Made by a program: the position numbers and the translations under genes. Below are positions 23,734 through 31,160 of a stretch of 64,000 nt of DNA, piece by piece. A model generated the notes under the pieces. It was given only the letters and a program-made list of their open reading frames with translations. It did not search any database and was not told the origin of the DNA. This stretch comes from a virus: positions 1 through 64,000 of IMG/VR virus record IMGVR_UViG_3300009370_001221. The stretch is one strand, 5' to 3'. Each line of letters starts with the position of its first letter. The stretch's first letter is position 1.

Positions 23734-25723
23734 CTTGTCTGCTTAAATAATTTTGTAAGAACTCTTGTTCCTCATCTGTAAACTCTTCTATGTTTACACC
23801 ACTATTTAAGCGAGTAAGTAAATTATCTACCTGTTCCTGATTAAAATTAGCAGTATTTTCAGCACCAGTTAGTTTAGTTTTTAATTGTGCTATTTCTTTT
23901 TCTAACTTTTTAACTTTTTTCTTATCCTCTTTTAATACTACTATGGGAGTGCCTTCTAATTGCTCTGTTTCTACTACAGTTTTTTCTACTATTTTTTCAA
24001 CTTCTACCGGAACTTCCTTAATTACTTCTACTTCCTTAATTACTTCTACAGGAACTTCCTTCTCTACTATTTTCTCAACTTCTACAATTTTTTCTACAAT
24101 CTTTTCAACAGGAACTTCTACCTCTTTAATAACTTCTTTAATAACTTCTACTGGCACTTCTTTTTCTACAATTTTTTCAACAATTTTCTCTACTTCTACT
24201 TCTTTAATTACTTCTACTGGAACTTCCTTCTCTACTATTTTCTCAACAATAACTTCTTTCTCAACAGGAACTTTTACTTCTTTAATGATTTCTTTAATTA
24301 CTTCTACAGGAACTTCTTTTTCAACAACTACTTCCTTTTCAACAACAACTTCCTCTATTCTCACTGTTTCTTCCTGGTTAGAATCCTGCTTCGGCCCAGC
24401 GTGGATCGGTCTTTTTTTTTCGGAAGGATCTCTAAAACGTTTTAATGTCATATTACCAGCAACAACTAATAATACTGCAAGTGGATCAAATACAAATATA
24501 ATTGTAATAATTACCCAACGTACTGCTTCTTCTAATAAATCACGTGTAACATTAGATCCGTATACTAAACCAGCAATGTATTTAATAGGCCCTACTTCTA
24601 CTTCTAACTGGCGTACTTCTGTAGCAAGTACAAAACGTTGCTCTTTAAGTGTATCTATCTGTGTATAGTAATCTTCTATTACTACTTCTAATTCATTTAC
24701 TTTTGTTTCTACTTCATCTGCTTTCATACCCATTTGTTCTTGAAGTTGTTTAATTTCAGCATTAGCTTCATCAATTTCTGATTGGGTATTTTCACGCAAT
24801 TGTGCTATTTTATTTTGATGTGGTCGAATAGCAACTGCTAATGCTTCGCGCAATGCAGTAATTTCTGTTTGCACTTCATTTGAGATGGCAAGTTCATCCT
24901 GCCTTATACCATCTATCTCTTGCTCAATCTCTCTAATTTTAAATGCCAAGGCCTCTCGCTCGGGTTTTTGTTTTTCACGCAATTCTTTACCACGCTTAAT
25001 CCAATCAATCGGTTGTCCCCATGTCCGCTTCTCTACGCCTTTATCTACATATGCTTGAACTTCTTTATCTAATTGTGCTAATTGTTGATTTATACGGTCT
25101 ATTGCTTGTTGTTTAACAGCAACATCATCACGCACACGATCTATAGCATTAGACACTCGTTGTTCTTGTATAGCAATATCTTTTTCTAATTGCGCTCTTA
25201 ATGCTGTTATTTGTTGATTCTCTTGGCTAATACTACTGCTGACTCTACCCCAAGCACCATCACGTATTTCTTCTTGTTGTTCAATAGCTGAGGCAATATT
25301 TGTATTATGCTGACCGTGATCTTTACTTTGCAACCGCTCTATTTTCTCTTTAGTAACATTTACTCGCCCAGTAAATCGATTAATCTTTTCATTAATACGC
25401 TCTACTTTTGCTTCTGCTTGTGTTGTATTACTTGTTTGCTCTACGTGTGCTTTGGATAAAAAGCCAAAGATACCCATAGACGTAATGAACATTAAGACAA
25501 CAACTGCTATAGTAAGATAATACTTTAGAAATTTTGGTATGCGAGCCCAAAACTGGTAGAGCCACGAGGCAGTTACTAACTTACCTATCTCTAATACTAC
25601 ACCCATAATTGCTATAGGCACAGCGGCCGCGGCAAATATTGCCATTAAGCCAATAATACTATAATATGCGGCAACGGCGCTGATCGACAGCGCCGTCAAC
25701 AGAACAAATATTCCAAACTTCAT
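23717..25723 (-). CDS. Long coiled-coil membrane protein with VPVEVIKEV repeats
   Basis: 668 aa. Three membrane segments in residues 1-90 (FGIFVLLTALSISAVAAYY; AVPIAIMGVVLEIG; YYLTIAVVVLMFITSMG). A coiled coil of about 290 residues follows, then another hydrophobic segment (WVIITIIFVFDPLAVLLVV) near residue 405. Next is a low-complexity region with many EKEVPVEVIKEV-type repeats (about residues 455-610) and a final coil. Possibly spans or scaffolds the host membrane. No enzymatic motif. A late octamer overlaps its leader (25730-25737). Confidence 0.7.
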   Translation of the reverse strand: MKFGIFVLLTALSISAVAAYYSIIGLMAIFAAAAVPIAIMGVVLEIGKLVTASWLYQFWARIPKFLKYYLTIAVVVLMFITSMGIFGFLSKAHVEQTSNTTQAEAKVERINEKINRFTGRVNVTKEKIERLQSKDHGQHNTNIASAIEQQEEIRDGAWGRVSSSISQENQQITALRAQLEKDIAIQEQRVSNAIDRVRDDVAVKQQAIDRINQQLAQLDKEVQAYVDKGVEKRTWGQPIDWIKRGKELREKQKPEREALAFKIREIEQEIDGIRQDELAISNEVQTEITALREALAVAIRPHQNKIAQLRENTQSEIDEANAEIKQLQEQMGMKADEVETKVNELEVVIEDYYTQIDTLKEQRFVLATEVRQLEVEVGPIKYIAGLVYGSNVTRDLLEEAVRWVIITIIFVFDPLAVLLVVAGNMTLKRFRDPSEKKRPIHAGPKQDSNQEETVRIEEVVVEKEVVVEKEVPVEVIKEIIKEVKVPVEKEVIVEKIVEKEVPVEVIKEVEVEKIVEKIVEKEVPVEVIKEVIKEVEVPVEKIVEKIVEVEKIVEKEVPVEVIKEVEVIKEVPVEVEKIVEKTVVETEQLEGTPIVVLKEDKKKVKKLEKEIAQLKTKLTGAENTANFNQEQVDNLLTRLNSGVNIEEFTDEEQEFLQNYLSRQDVLGG
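23985..24350 (-). repeat. Degenerate tandem repeat coding for (E)KEVPVEVIKEV units
   Basis: Inside the coiled-coil gene, units of about 20-40 bp code for alternating KIVEKEVPVEV and IKEVEVPVEK phrases, many times over. It probably evolved by slippage and unequal recombination. Confidence 0.8.
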
Positions 25724-25729
25724 AATACA

Positions 25730-25737
25730 TATTTATG
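25730..25737 (-). promoter_or_regulatory. Late promoter CATAAATA in an inverted repeat
   Basis: Minus CATAAATA ends 6 nt before the start at 25723. It lies in a 10-bp inverted repeat (25730-25739 with 25747-25756), whose other arm also reads CATAAATA on the plus strand. Confidence 0.45.
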
Positions 25738-25758
25738 CTATTTCCAAGCATAAATAAT

Positions 25759-25845
25759 TGGCTCCGGGGGTTGGGATCGAACCAACATTGCCCATTGGGC
25801 ACCCTATAAACGGTAGGGCCTGTATACCTATTCCAGCACCCCGGA
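25759..25845 (-). tRNA. Class II tRNA, GUU anticodon position, Leu-like body, non-canonical loop
   Basis: 87 nt with encoded CCA. Acceptor TCCGGGG/CCCCGGA, T arm GTTGG/TTCGATC/CCAAC and a long variable arm (TGCCC-AAT-GGGCA) make it class II. The D arm CTG-GAATAGGTATA-CAG is of the Leu type. The anticodon stem is CCCTA/TAGGG with loop CCGTTTA, so positions 34-36 read GUU (Asn), with C33 and U37 instead of U33 and a purine. The discriminator is G73, not the A73 of Leu. It lies 7 bp downstream of an Asx-type synthetase-like gene on the same strand. Confidence 0.85.
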
Positions 25846-25852
25846 TCATTTT

Positions 25853-26710
25853 TTATCGGTGCATATTTGCTACTATACCACGCAACTTATATTGTTCCAT
25901 CGCATGAATAAAACGTGTCATGCCTATTCCACCACCTACTCTTGGAATAAAATCTAATTGTAAAAAGTCATCTAGTTCTTTTGTTACACGATCTTTACCA
26001 AATGTTCCAAACAATAAATCTGCATACATACCATCACTAATTGTATGAAACATTTCTCGCATTTCAGTAGTGTCACTACTGCGCTCTGCTGAACCAATAG
26101 TTTCCATGCCCGCTATAATTACATCAATTTTTGCGGCCGTTCCGTCACCATTTTGTTTCATGTTCCAAAAAGGACTTGTGTAATTAGGGAAGTTTTTAAT
26201 CATGCAAACTCTACCTTGCCAATTCTTACACATTGCGTCTTCGTGCTCATGCTCGAGTTCTTGAACACCAAAATCCTCGCACCATGCAAGATAATCCTTT
26301 GCAACAACTCCACCCTTAGAACACCAACCTAAGTATTCCATAAGTTCTTTTTCCATTTTTTCTAAATCATTCATGTCACCTGGCATTTCAAATTCAAACA
26401 TTGGGAAAATTAAATCATGTCTACCTTCTACAACATTAGGTTCTTGCCTATAGGATGTTGAAACACAAAAAAACCCCGGGACATGGGGTTTAGTTAAAAG
26501 CTCGTACTCGAGCCACATTTGGCCAGTTTGTGGAAGTGGCCAAACTTCTCCGGCATAGTTATATGTTGCTACAGTTGTTGGATCTTCACACGCGGCTAAT
26601 ATTGATAATCTATTTTGAGTATGTACCTCTTCAAATCCTTTAGCCATAAAAAAAGACCTTAATAGGCCTGTGGCTTCAGTAAACTGTTGAGGGTTAATTA
26701 ATTGCGTCAT
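25853..26710 (-). CDS. Class II aminoacyl-tRNA-synthetase-like catalytic core (Asn/Asp family)
   Basis: 285 aa from ATG 26710 (GGAG at good spacing; the longer frame to 26743 is less likely). Motif 2: GFFCVSTSYRQEPNVVEGRH, with F.x.SYRxE and the RH of Asx enzymes, then FPMFEFEM. Motif 3: GGGIGMTRFIHAM. KIDVIIAGMETIGSAER corresponds to the Asx/Lys core strand. The N-terminal OB-fold anticodon domain is missing (AsnRS is about 460 aa), as in stand-alone paralogues such as AsnA or EpmA. The adjacent GUU-type tRNA makes a tRNA substrate attractive but unproven. Confidence 0.75.
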   Translation of the reverse strand: MTQLINPQQFTEATGLLRSFFMAKGFEEVHTQNRLSILAACEDPTTVATYNYAGEVWPLPQTGQMWLEYELLTKPHVPGFFCVSTSYRQEPNVVEGRHDLIFPMFEFEMPGDMNDLEKMEKELMEYLGWCSKGGVVAKDYLAWCEDFGVQELEHEHEDAMCKNWQGRVCMIKNFPNYTSPFWNMKQNGDGTAAKIDVIIAGMETIGSAERSSDTTEMREMFHTISDGMYADLLFGTFGKDRVTKELDDFLQLDFIPRVGGGIGMTRFIHAMEQYKLRGIVANMHR

Positions 26711-26732
26711 TCTTATTCTCCAGTCAAATTTT

Positions 26733-26758
26733 TTTAGGCGCAAGACAAGCCGCCTAAA
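26733..26758 (-). promoter_or_regulatory. 5' leader hairpin of the synthetase-like mRNA
   Basis: 8-bp stem TTTAGGCG/CGCCTAAA with a 10-nt loop, located between the predicted late start site (about 26760) and the Shine-Dalgarno. It could protect or regulate the mRNA. No downstream U-run on the minus strand, so it is not a terminator for this direction. Confidence 0.5.
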
Positions 26759-26765
26759 CTGTTTT

Positions 26766-26773
26766 TATTTATA
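26766..26773 (-). promoter_or_regulatory. Late promoter TATAAATA of the synthetase-like gene
   Basis: Exact octamer on the minus strand 56 bp before ATG 26710. Confidence 0.6.
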
Positions 26774-26827
26774 CCTTTTCTTTATTATAGTACAATTAAG
26801 TCAAGTTATTATTATATCAGAAACCAC

Positions 26828-26835
26828 TTTAAATA
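26828..26835 (+). promoter_or_regulatory. Late-type octamer TTTAAATA 4 nt before ATG
   Basis: Plus-strand octamer ahead of ATG 26840; no Shine-Dalgarno. Confidence 0.4.
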
Positions 26836-26839
26836 TTAT

Positions 26840-27202
26840 ATGTTACCTACATTCTTAACAATACGAAAAAAGAAAGGCGTTTTTGTCCTATGCGCCGCAG
26901 AAGATATACCACATAGAAGATTTGTCGGAATAACTTCAGTTACTCATCCTCACATTCATGTGGGGCAAGGTCGCGGCCATGCTGGCGAGGGTTCTTTAAT
27001 AACTACAGAATTAGGTGCATTTTTAACAACATCAGACAACCCCAACTGCTCACTGCGAGAAATGATGTTATCAGGTGGTTATGATTGGGGACTACGGTAT
27101 GAAGAAGCATGGTGCTTACATTTATCTATTAACCGACCACTTAAAAAAGGTGAGATATTAACTGTACGATCTTTAACGGAAGGTGATAAAACTATTGATT
27201 AG
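26840..27202 (+). CDS. SET-domain-like protein
   Basis: 120 aa. IRKKKGVFVLCAAEDIPHRR resembles the SET start (GxGvFA..dIp.g), ELGAFLTTSDNPNCSL resembles the NHS.xPN block (here with TSDNPN), and INRPLKKGEILTVRSL resembles the I..GEELT.dY end. The catalytic Tyr is not obvious. SET enzymes methylate lysines; some phage and bacterial copies exist. Substrate unknown. Confidence 0.55.
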   Translation: MLPTFLTIRKKKGVFVLCAAEDIPHRRFVGITSVTHPHIHVGQGRGHAGEGSLITTELGAFLTTSDNPNCSLREMMLSGGYDWGLRYEEAWCLHLSINRPLKKGEILTVRSLTEGDKTID

Positions 27203-27205
27203 ATT

Positions 27206-27760
27206 TTAATCTTCGTCTTGAAACTCTGCAGGATTTTCTTTATCATAATCCCACTTCATTTTATCTTTATCTAATTTTTTTATTGCTCGTTTTTTATATG
27301 CATCAAGTACACCAAGTTCTTTAGCACGAACAATAATTGCTTTTGCTATTTCTACTTCTTGTCTTGATGGTGGATTTGTTTTTGACCTGCCATTAAATGA
27401 CATTAATACATTTGCTATGTCATCATCCAATTGGCCAGGCACATCACGTAGCATATGTAATGCTATTGCCATATCACCTGCTTCGGCAGCTATTAAATTT
27501 GTACTTGTACCAACACCAAACTCGGCTGTTTTAATTCTTGACAACATATCATCATGACTAGATTGTCGAGCCGCTTGTTGTTTTTCTGCCTGGTAATCAG
27601 CAAAATCAGGAAAAGCCGTTACTAAACGATCAAGTTCTTTTTGTAATTTAGCAGGCGCCTTGCCAGTTTTTTCTTTAGCAATCTCTATTTCTTGATTGAG
27701 TTTTTCAATCTTTTTAGCAAGGCGATCTTTATTCTCAAGTATTACTTCATTAATTTTCAT
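27206..27760 (-). CDS. Helical protein with MKINEVI leader, possible internal virion protein
   Basis: 184 aa. Coiled-coil N-terminus (KKIEKLNQEIEIAKEKTGKA) and a helical remainder. Its first residues (MKINEVILEN) follow the short N-terminal pattern shared by many proteins of this region. No domain. Stop of the next gene overlaps by one base. Confidence 0.6.
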   Translation of the reverse strand: MKINEVILENKDRLAKKIEKLNQEIEIAKEKTGKAPAKLQKELDRLVTAFPDFADYQAEKQQAARQSSHDDMLSRIKTAEFGVGTSTNLIAAEAGDMAIALHMLRDVPGQLDDDIANVLMSFNGRSKTNPPSRQEVEIAKAIIVRAKELGVLDAYKKRAIKKLDKDKMKWDYDKENPAEFQDED

Positions 27761-28680
27761 TACTTATTAACGTTATCTTGATCAAATGCTTTAGGTTGTG
27801 TTGCATTTTTCTTCATCCACTTCAGTAAATTCGGCTTTGCTGTTTTAGTATTGCCTTTATTATACCATTCTGGACTATCATCACCTCTTTTTGGTGTGCC
27901 GCGGCCGATCAAGTTCCGGCCGCCGCCGATATCGCCACCGATAGGTTTTTCCATCTGTTGTCGGATCTTATCTAGCCAGTTCTGATCCATCGTCCCAGAG
28001 CCAATGCGTGTCGGCCGTTGTAAAATTCCTGGAGGAGGAGTGTTAGGCATTGCTTGTTTTCTATCCAACCCAGCATTCTTCATCATACTGTCCAATTGAT
28101 TTTGAAGTCCTGGACGAACGCCTTGTGCTGGTTTTGGTGTTGCATAACCTGGTGGAGGTGTGTTTGGACCACTTGCCACTTGTGTACCTGGTGGAGGAGT
28201 ATTTGGTAACTCCGCTACCTTTGTTCCTGGTGGAGGAGTATTTGGTAAATTACTTGGTTTTGGTGTTGCATAATTTCTACCTGGAGGGCCACTTGCTCCT
28301 GTACCTGCGGCTACTTGTTTAGGGGCATATCGTCCTGCTGGGCCATCTGCACCCGTGCCTGCGGCTACCTGTCTTGGTGCATAATTCCTTCCTGGAGGGC
28401 CACTTGCTCCTGTGCCTGCGGCTACCTGTCTTGGTGCATAATTCCTTCCTGGAGGGCCACTTGCTCCTGTGCCAGCGGCTGGTACCCTTGTCGGTGTCAT
28501 AATGCCAGCGGCGCCCATATTGCCGCCGCTTGGTCCTTCAGCGTCATGCTTAGGATCAAATTCACCACCACTTTGAAGATCTGGATCACCACCACCCAAT
28601 GCGGCTTTCTCGGCGCGCAATGCGGCAATTTGCTTATCAATTTCTTCAGCTCTACCTTCTAAAATTTGCTTAATTTTCAT
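27760..28680 (-). CDS. Pro/Gly-rich repeat protein
   Basis: 306 aa. After an N-terminal coil (MKIKQILEGRAEEIDKQI) come tandem phrases GTGASGPPGRNYAPRQVAA (three to four copies) and P-N-T-P-P-P-G-T units, which are extended and low-complexity. Possibly an internal or neck linker protein of the virion (inference). Late octamer GATAAATA at 28707-28714. Confidence 0.65.
   Translation of the reverse strand: MKIKQILEGRAEEIDKQIAALRAEKAALGGGDPDLQSGGEFDPKHDAEGPSGGNMGAAGIMTPTRVPAAGTGASGPPGRNYAPRQVAAGTGASGPPGRNYAPRQVAAGTGADGPAGRYAPKQVAAGTGASGPPGRNYATPKPSNLPNTPPPGTKVAELPNTPPPGTQVASGPNTPPPGYATPKPAQGVRPGLQNQLDSMMKNAGLDRKQAMPNTPPPGILQRPTRIGSGTMDQNWLDKIRQQMEKPIGGDIGGGRNLIGRGTPKRGDDSPEWYNKGNTKTAKPNLLKWMKKNATQPKAFDQDNVNK
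28225..28485 (-). repeat. Tandem repeat coding GTGASGPPGRNYAPRQVAA
   Basis: Near-identical 57-60 bp units within the Pro/Gly-rich gene; the third unit varies (GADGPAGRYAPK). Suggests recent duplication. Confidence 0.8.
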
Positions 28681-28706
28681 AATAATAAATCCAAGTATAT
28701 TTAATA

Positions 28707-28714
28707 TATTTATC
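28707..28714 (-). promoter_or_regulatory. Late promoter GATAAATA
   Basis: Minus octamer 26 bp before the start at 28680, overlapping the stop of the upstream nuclease gene. Confidence 0.45.
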
Positions 28715-29060
28715 TACTACCACCTGAATATTTAGTTGCAAAGCCATGTTCTACAAGGTAATTATTAAGATTTACTTCTTCTATCATAATTTCACCTAGT
28801 AATCTACCAAACTTACCTTTCTTATCCAAGTATGTTTTAATAACAACATTAGATCCTACTGGGCACATTTCTTGCACTTTTGCTTTAGCGGCGAGTCCTT
28901 TTTCTTTTTCTACTAAATCGCGTGTTCTACTTTCAGGGGCGTTGATACCTAATAAGCGAACTCGTTGCTTTTTAAGTATAATACTAAATCCTAAGTCAAT
29001 ATCAACATCTATTGTGTCACCATCTACAACACGATCTATTGTTGCAGGATACTCATACAT
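28710..29060 (-). CDS. Staphylococcal-nuclease-like (thermonuclease) protein
   Basis: 116 aa. VDGDTIDVDI (Asp ligands), RLLGINAPESR (catalytic Arg and Glu) and KGKFGRLLGEI (second Arg) match the SNase triad, with a slightly compact OB fold. There is no signal peptide, so it acts in the cytosol or within the virion. Degrades DNA or RNA using Ca2+. TAATG overlap with the small basic gene upstream. Confidence 0.9.
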   Translation of the reverse strand: MYEYPATIDRVVDGDTIDVDIDLGFSIILKKQRVRLLGINAPESRTRDLVEKEKGLAAKAKVQEMCPVGSNVVIKTYLDKKGKFGRLLGEIMIEEVNLNNYLVEHGFATKYSGGSR

Positions 29061-29194
29061 TACTTTCCCTGCCCTCTATATTTTTTCCAACTGCGCTTTT
29101 TATGTTTGTTTGTTGGACGTGATCTTGTACTATTCCCTATAGATGTTTTCTTTTTAACATAGATTCTCTTTTGAAACCCTATACTTTTTGCCAT
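29060..29194 (-). CDS. Small, very basic protein
   Basis: 44 aa: MAKSIGFQKRIYVKKKTS ... KHKKRSWKKYRGQGK, about 40% Lys and Arg. It could bind nucleic acid. Its stop overlaps the nuclease start. No family recognised. Confidence 0.65.
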   Translation of the reverse strand: MAKSIGFQKRIYVKKKTSIGNSTRSRPTNKHKKRSWKKYRGQGK

Positions 29195-29203
29195 GATTGA
29201 TTC

Positions 29204-30853
29204 CTAGTGTGGTCCTGGACGTGGAGATAACGTATTTGTCCCTGTTACGCCCGCTTTATTTTGTAATGCATCATCAAATACTTGACTATCTGCTAATGCT
29301 TTAGTAGCACCGGATAAACATTCTCCTAATGCTTTTTTAATTTCTGGATTTGCCATTTTAGATGACAATGAAGATGCAAACCCTGATAATGCACCTTGAC
29401 TTTGTATTTTTTTAGCCGCATCCGACATCGCTAAACTCATATCTTTCATCGTAGCATTTTCCTTTGTCATTATTGAAGTAATTTCACTAGCCGACGATTG
29501 CATAGCTGCACTGGCAGACGCGGCGGCCGCTTCAGCATCTGGTATTAATTTAGTTAATACTGCTTGTAAAGATGTTTGATCAGCTGCATCAGTTCCTAAT
29601 TCTACTTCAGCTGCTCCTGGCCCTGTTATTGTTTCACCAGTATCACTAGTTGATGTAACACTACTCCAATCTCCATTGCAGGCATTTGCTATATCTGAAA
29701 AAACTGTTGTACTAATGCCACTCATAGCACTTTTATAGTTCGTTAAAGCCGCATCCATTGGGCCATTTTTACCCATTACTGAACCCATGACATCTTTAAA
29801 CGTCTTTGCACCATTAGTTCCGCTACCACCACCAAATTGTGATGTTAAATTGGTAGCAGTTGCGGCAGTTACTTTTTCTGTTCCTGCTGGGAAATTAGGA
29901 TTTGCAGTGGCACTTAAATCTTTAACAACTGTTCCCATATCACTAGCAGTATTTAATTGTCCAAAATCATCACCAAAATCTTTAGTCATTGCTGAGAAGT
30001 TTTCTACTGCACCACCTGATGCTTTAGCATAATCCATAATATCACTACCTGATGTTAATGTAGCATCTGGTGTCTTTAATATTGTCTTTACTTCATCCAT
30101 TGCTTTAGAACTTTTAAGTGAAGAAAGAACAGATGTTGCTTGGGCAGATGTGATGCTATCTGTGTCTAAACTACCATGAGCCGCCATAAAAGCTGCTTTT
30201 GCTTCTACTGCATTACCTGCTATAAGTTTATCTACAACATCAACTGGATTTTGATCAAGTGGTAATTCTCCTAGTTTTGCTAAATTTGCTCCAGCCGTAG
30301 CACCACTAAATCCACCTTCAGGACCTCCTTCCATCATTGGGCCAAATTGTCCTGCTACTTTAGCAAGAGGAGAAGATACTGTTTCTGTAGCACCTACTAC
30401 AGCGGCATGCATTGCTTGAGCAGATTGTTCCATTGCTTGTTCCATTTGCCCAAAATTCTCAGCAAATTTTGATGGATCACCACCACCAAGTATTTTATCT
30501 GTATGTGCTTGAACTGAATCCATTAAAGTACCAGTATCTCCCAAACCACCGCCAGCAATTTTACTAGCTATTGATTTTAATTGGTCCGCTTGGGCGGATG
30601 GTATACCAAACATACCACCTTCTTGTCCGGTACATTCTAGATTAGCAATAGCATCTACCATATCTTTAGCGGCTTTCTGAATTGGCAATTCTTTAATAGA
30701 ATCTATTAATGCTTTGGTAGTTGTTGGCATAGCCAAACCATTACCTTCCATTAATTCTGCCAATGCTTCAGATTCTAAACATTTGTCTCCAACTTCGCAA
30801 CTGCCCTGGGCACCTACGCCGCCTTCTCCATAAATGCTTTCACCGCCTGCCAT
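29204..30853 (-). CDS. Large Ala/Ser-rich helical virion protein candidate
   Basis: 549 aa with long helical stretches of Ala, Ser, Met and Gly, low in Arg and His. It is followed upstream by a PAAR-type spike protein gene (4 nt gap) with the same strand and Shine-Dalgarno, so a baseplate or hub role is plausible, but no motif confirms it. An alternative would be a tape-like or internal core protein. Confidence 0.55.
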   Translation of the reverse strand: MAGGESIYGEGGVGAQGSCEVGDKCLESEALAELMEGNGLAMPTTTKALIDSIKELPIQKAAKDMVDAIANLECTGQEGGMFGIPSAQADQLKSIASKIAGGGLGDTGTLMDSVQAHTDKILGGGDPSKFAENFGQMEQAMEQSAQAMHAAVVGATETVSSPLAKVAGQFGPMMEGGPEGGFSGATAGANLAKLGELPLDQNPVDVVDKLIAGNAVEAKAAFMAAHGSLDTDSITSAQATSVLSSLKSSKAMDEVKTILKTPDATLTSGSDIMDYAKASGGAVENFSAMTKDFGDDFGQLNTASDMGTVVKDLSATANPNFPAGTEKVTAATATNLTSQFGGGSGTNGAKTFKDVMGSVMGKNGPMDAALTNYKSAMSGISTTVFSDIANACNGDWSSVTSTSDTGETITGPGAAEVELGTDAADQTSLQAVLTKLIPDAEAAAASASAAMQSSASEITSIMTKENATMKDMSLAMSDAAKKIQSQGALSGFASSLSSKMANPEIKKALGECLSGATKALADSQVFDDALQNKAGVTGTNTLSPRPGPH

Positions 30854-30856
30854 GTC

Positions 30857-31147
30857 CTATTCTCCTATAATAACGTCTTCACTGCCCACAGCACGTGGAT
30901 GGCCACAAGTATCTTTATCAATTTTAGTTCGCAATGCTGGCTTTCCTTCAATAATAACTGACTTACATGTTGATACAGTTTTAGCACTACAATGAGGTGG
31001 GGATGGTAATGGACAAGGTGCATGAGGAGTGACATCCATTTGAGGTATGCCTGCTTTTCGTCCATTAATTAAGACAGATTCAGCACCGCCTTGAGCGATG
31101 CCGCCTGCTGAATTAGGGTCTTTGTCCCGCTGTGCTTTCCATGCCAT
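30857..31147 (-). CDS. PAAR-type spike tip protein
   Basis: 96 aa. P-H-A-P-C-P-L-P-S-P-P-H-C, plus regular Gly/Pro turns and repeated V.I.G..A / SVIIEGKPALR strands, is the PAAR cone architecture; His and Cys could bind the apical metal ion. In T4-like phages it caps the central tail spike. Leaderless-type start with AATAAATA 5 nt upstream. Confidence 0.75.
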   Translation of the reverse strand: MAWKAQRDKDPNSAGGIAQGGAESVLINGRKAGIPQMDVTPHAPCPLPSPPHCSAKTVSTCKSVIIEGKPALRTKIDKDTCGHPRAVGSEDVIIGE

Positions 31148-31152
31148 ACTAC

Positions 31153-31160
31153 TATTTATT
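31153..31160 (-). promoter_or_regulatory. Late promoter AATAAATA 5 nt before ATG
   Basis: Minus octamer ends 5 nt upstream of the PAAR gene start at 31147. Confidence 0.5.

Noticed and set aside
23985-24350. Repeats that might look like a CRISPR array
   Set aside because: Units are degenerate, in frame and coding; no regular spacers.
23943-24668. Long plus-strand frame rich in Ser and Thr opposite the VPVE repeats
   Set aside because: It is the complement of the repetitive region of the coiled-coil gene; no Shine-Dalgarno and unnatural composition.
25806-25814. Reading the tRNA as a suppressor (UUA anticodon) or Leu UAA tRNA
   Set aside because: This needs a shifted stem that breaks the five perfect pairs CCCTA/TAGGG; GUU with C33 is the only reading with an intact stem.
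25853-26710. Full asparaginyl-tRNA synthetase
   Set aside because: The N-terminal OB-fold is absent and the motifs are divergent; only a core-like assignment is justified.
28050-28662. Plus-strand frames opposite the Pro/Gly-rich gene
   Set aside because: Mirror of the tandem repeat; no initiation signal.
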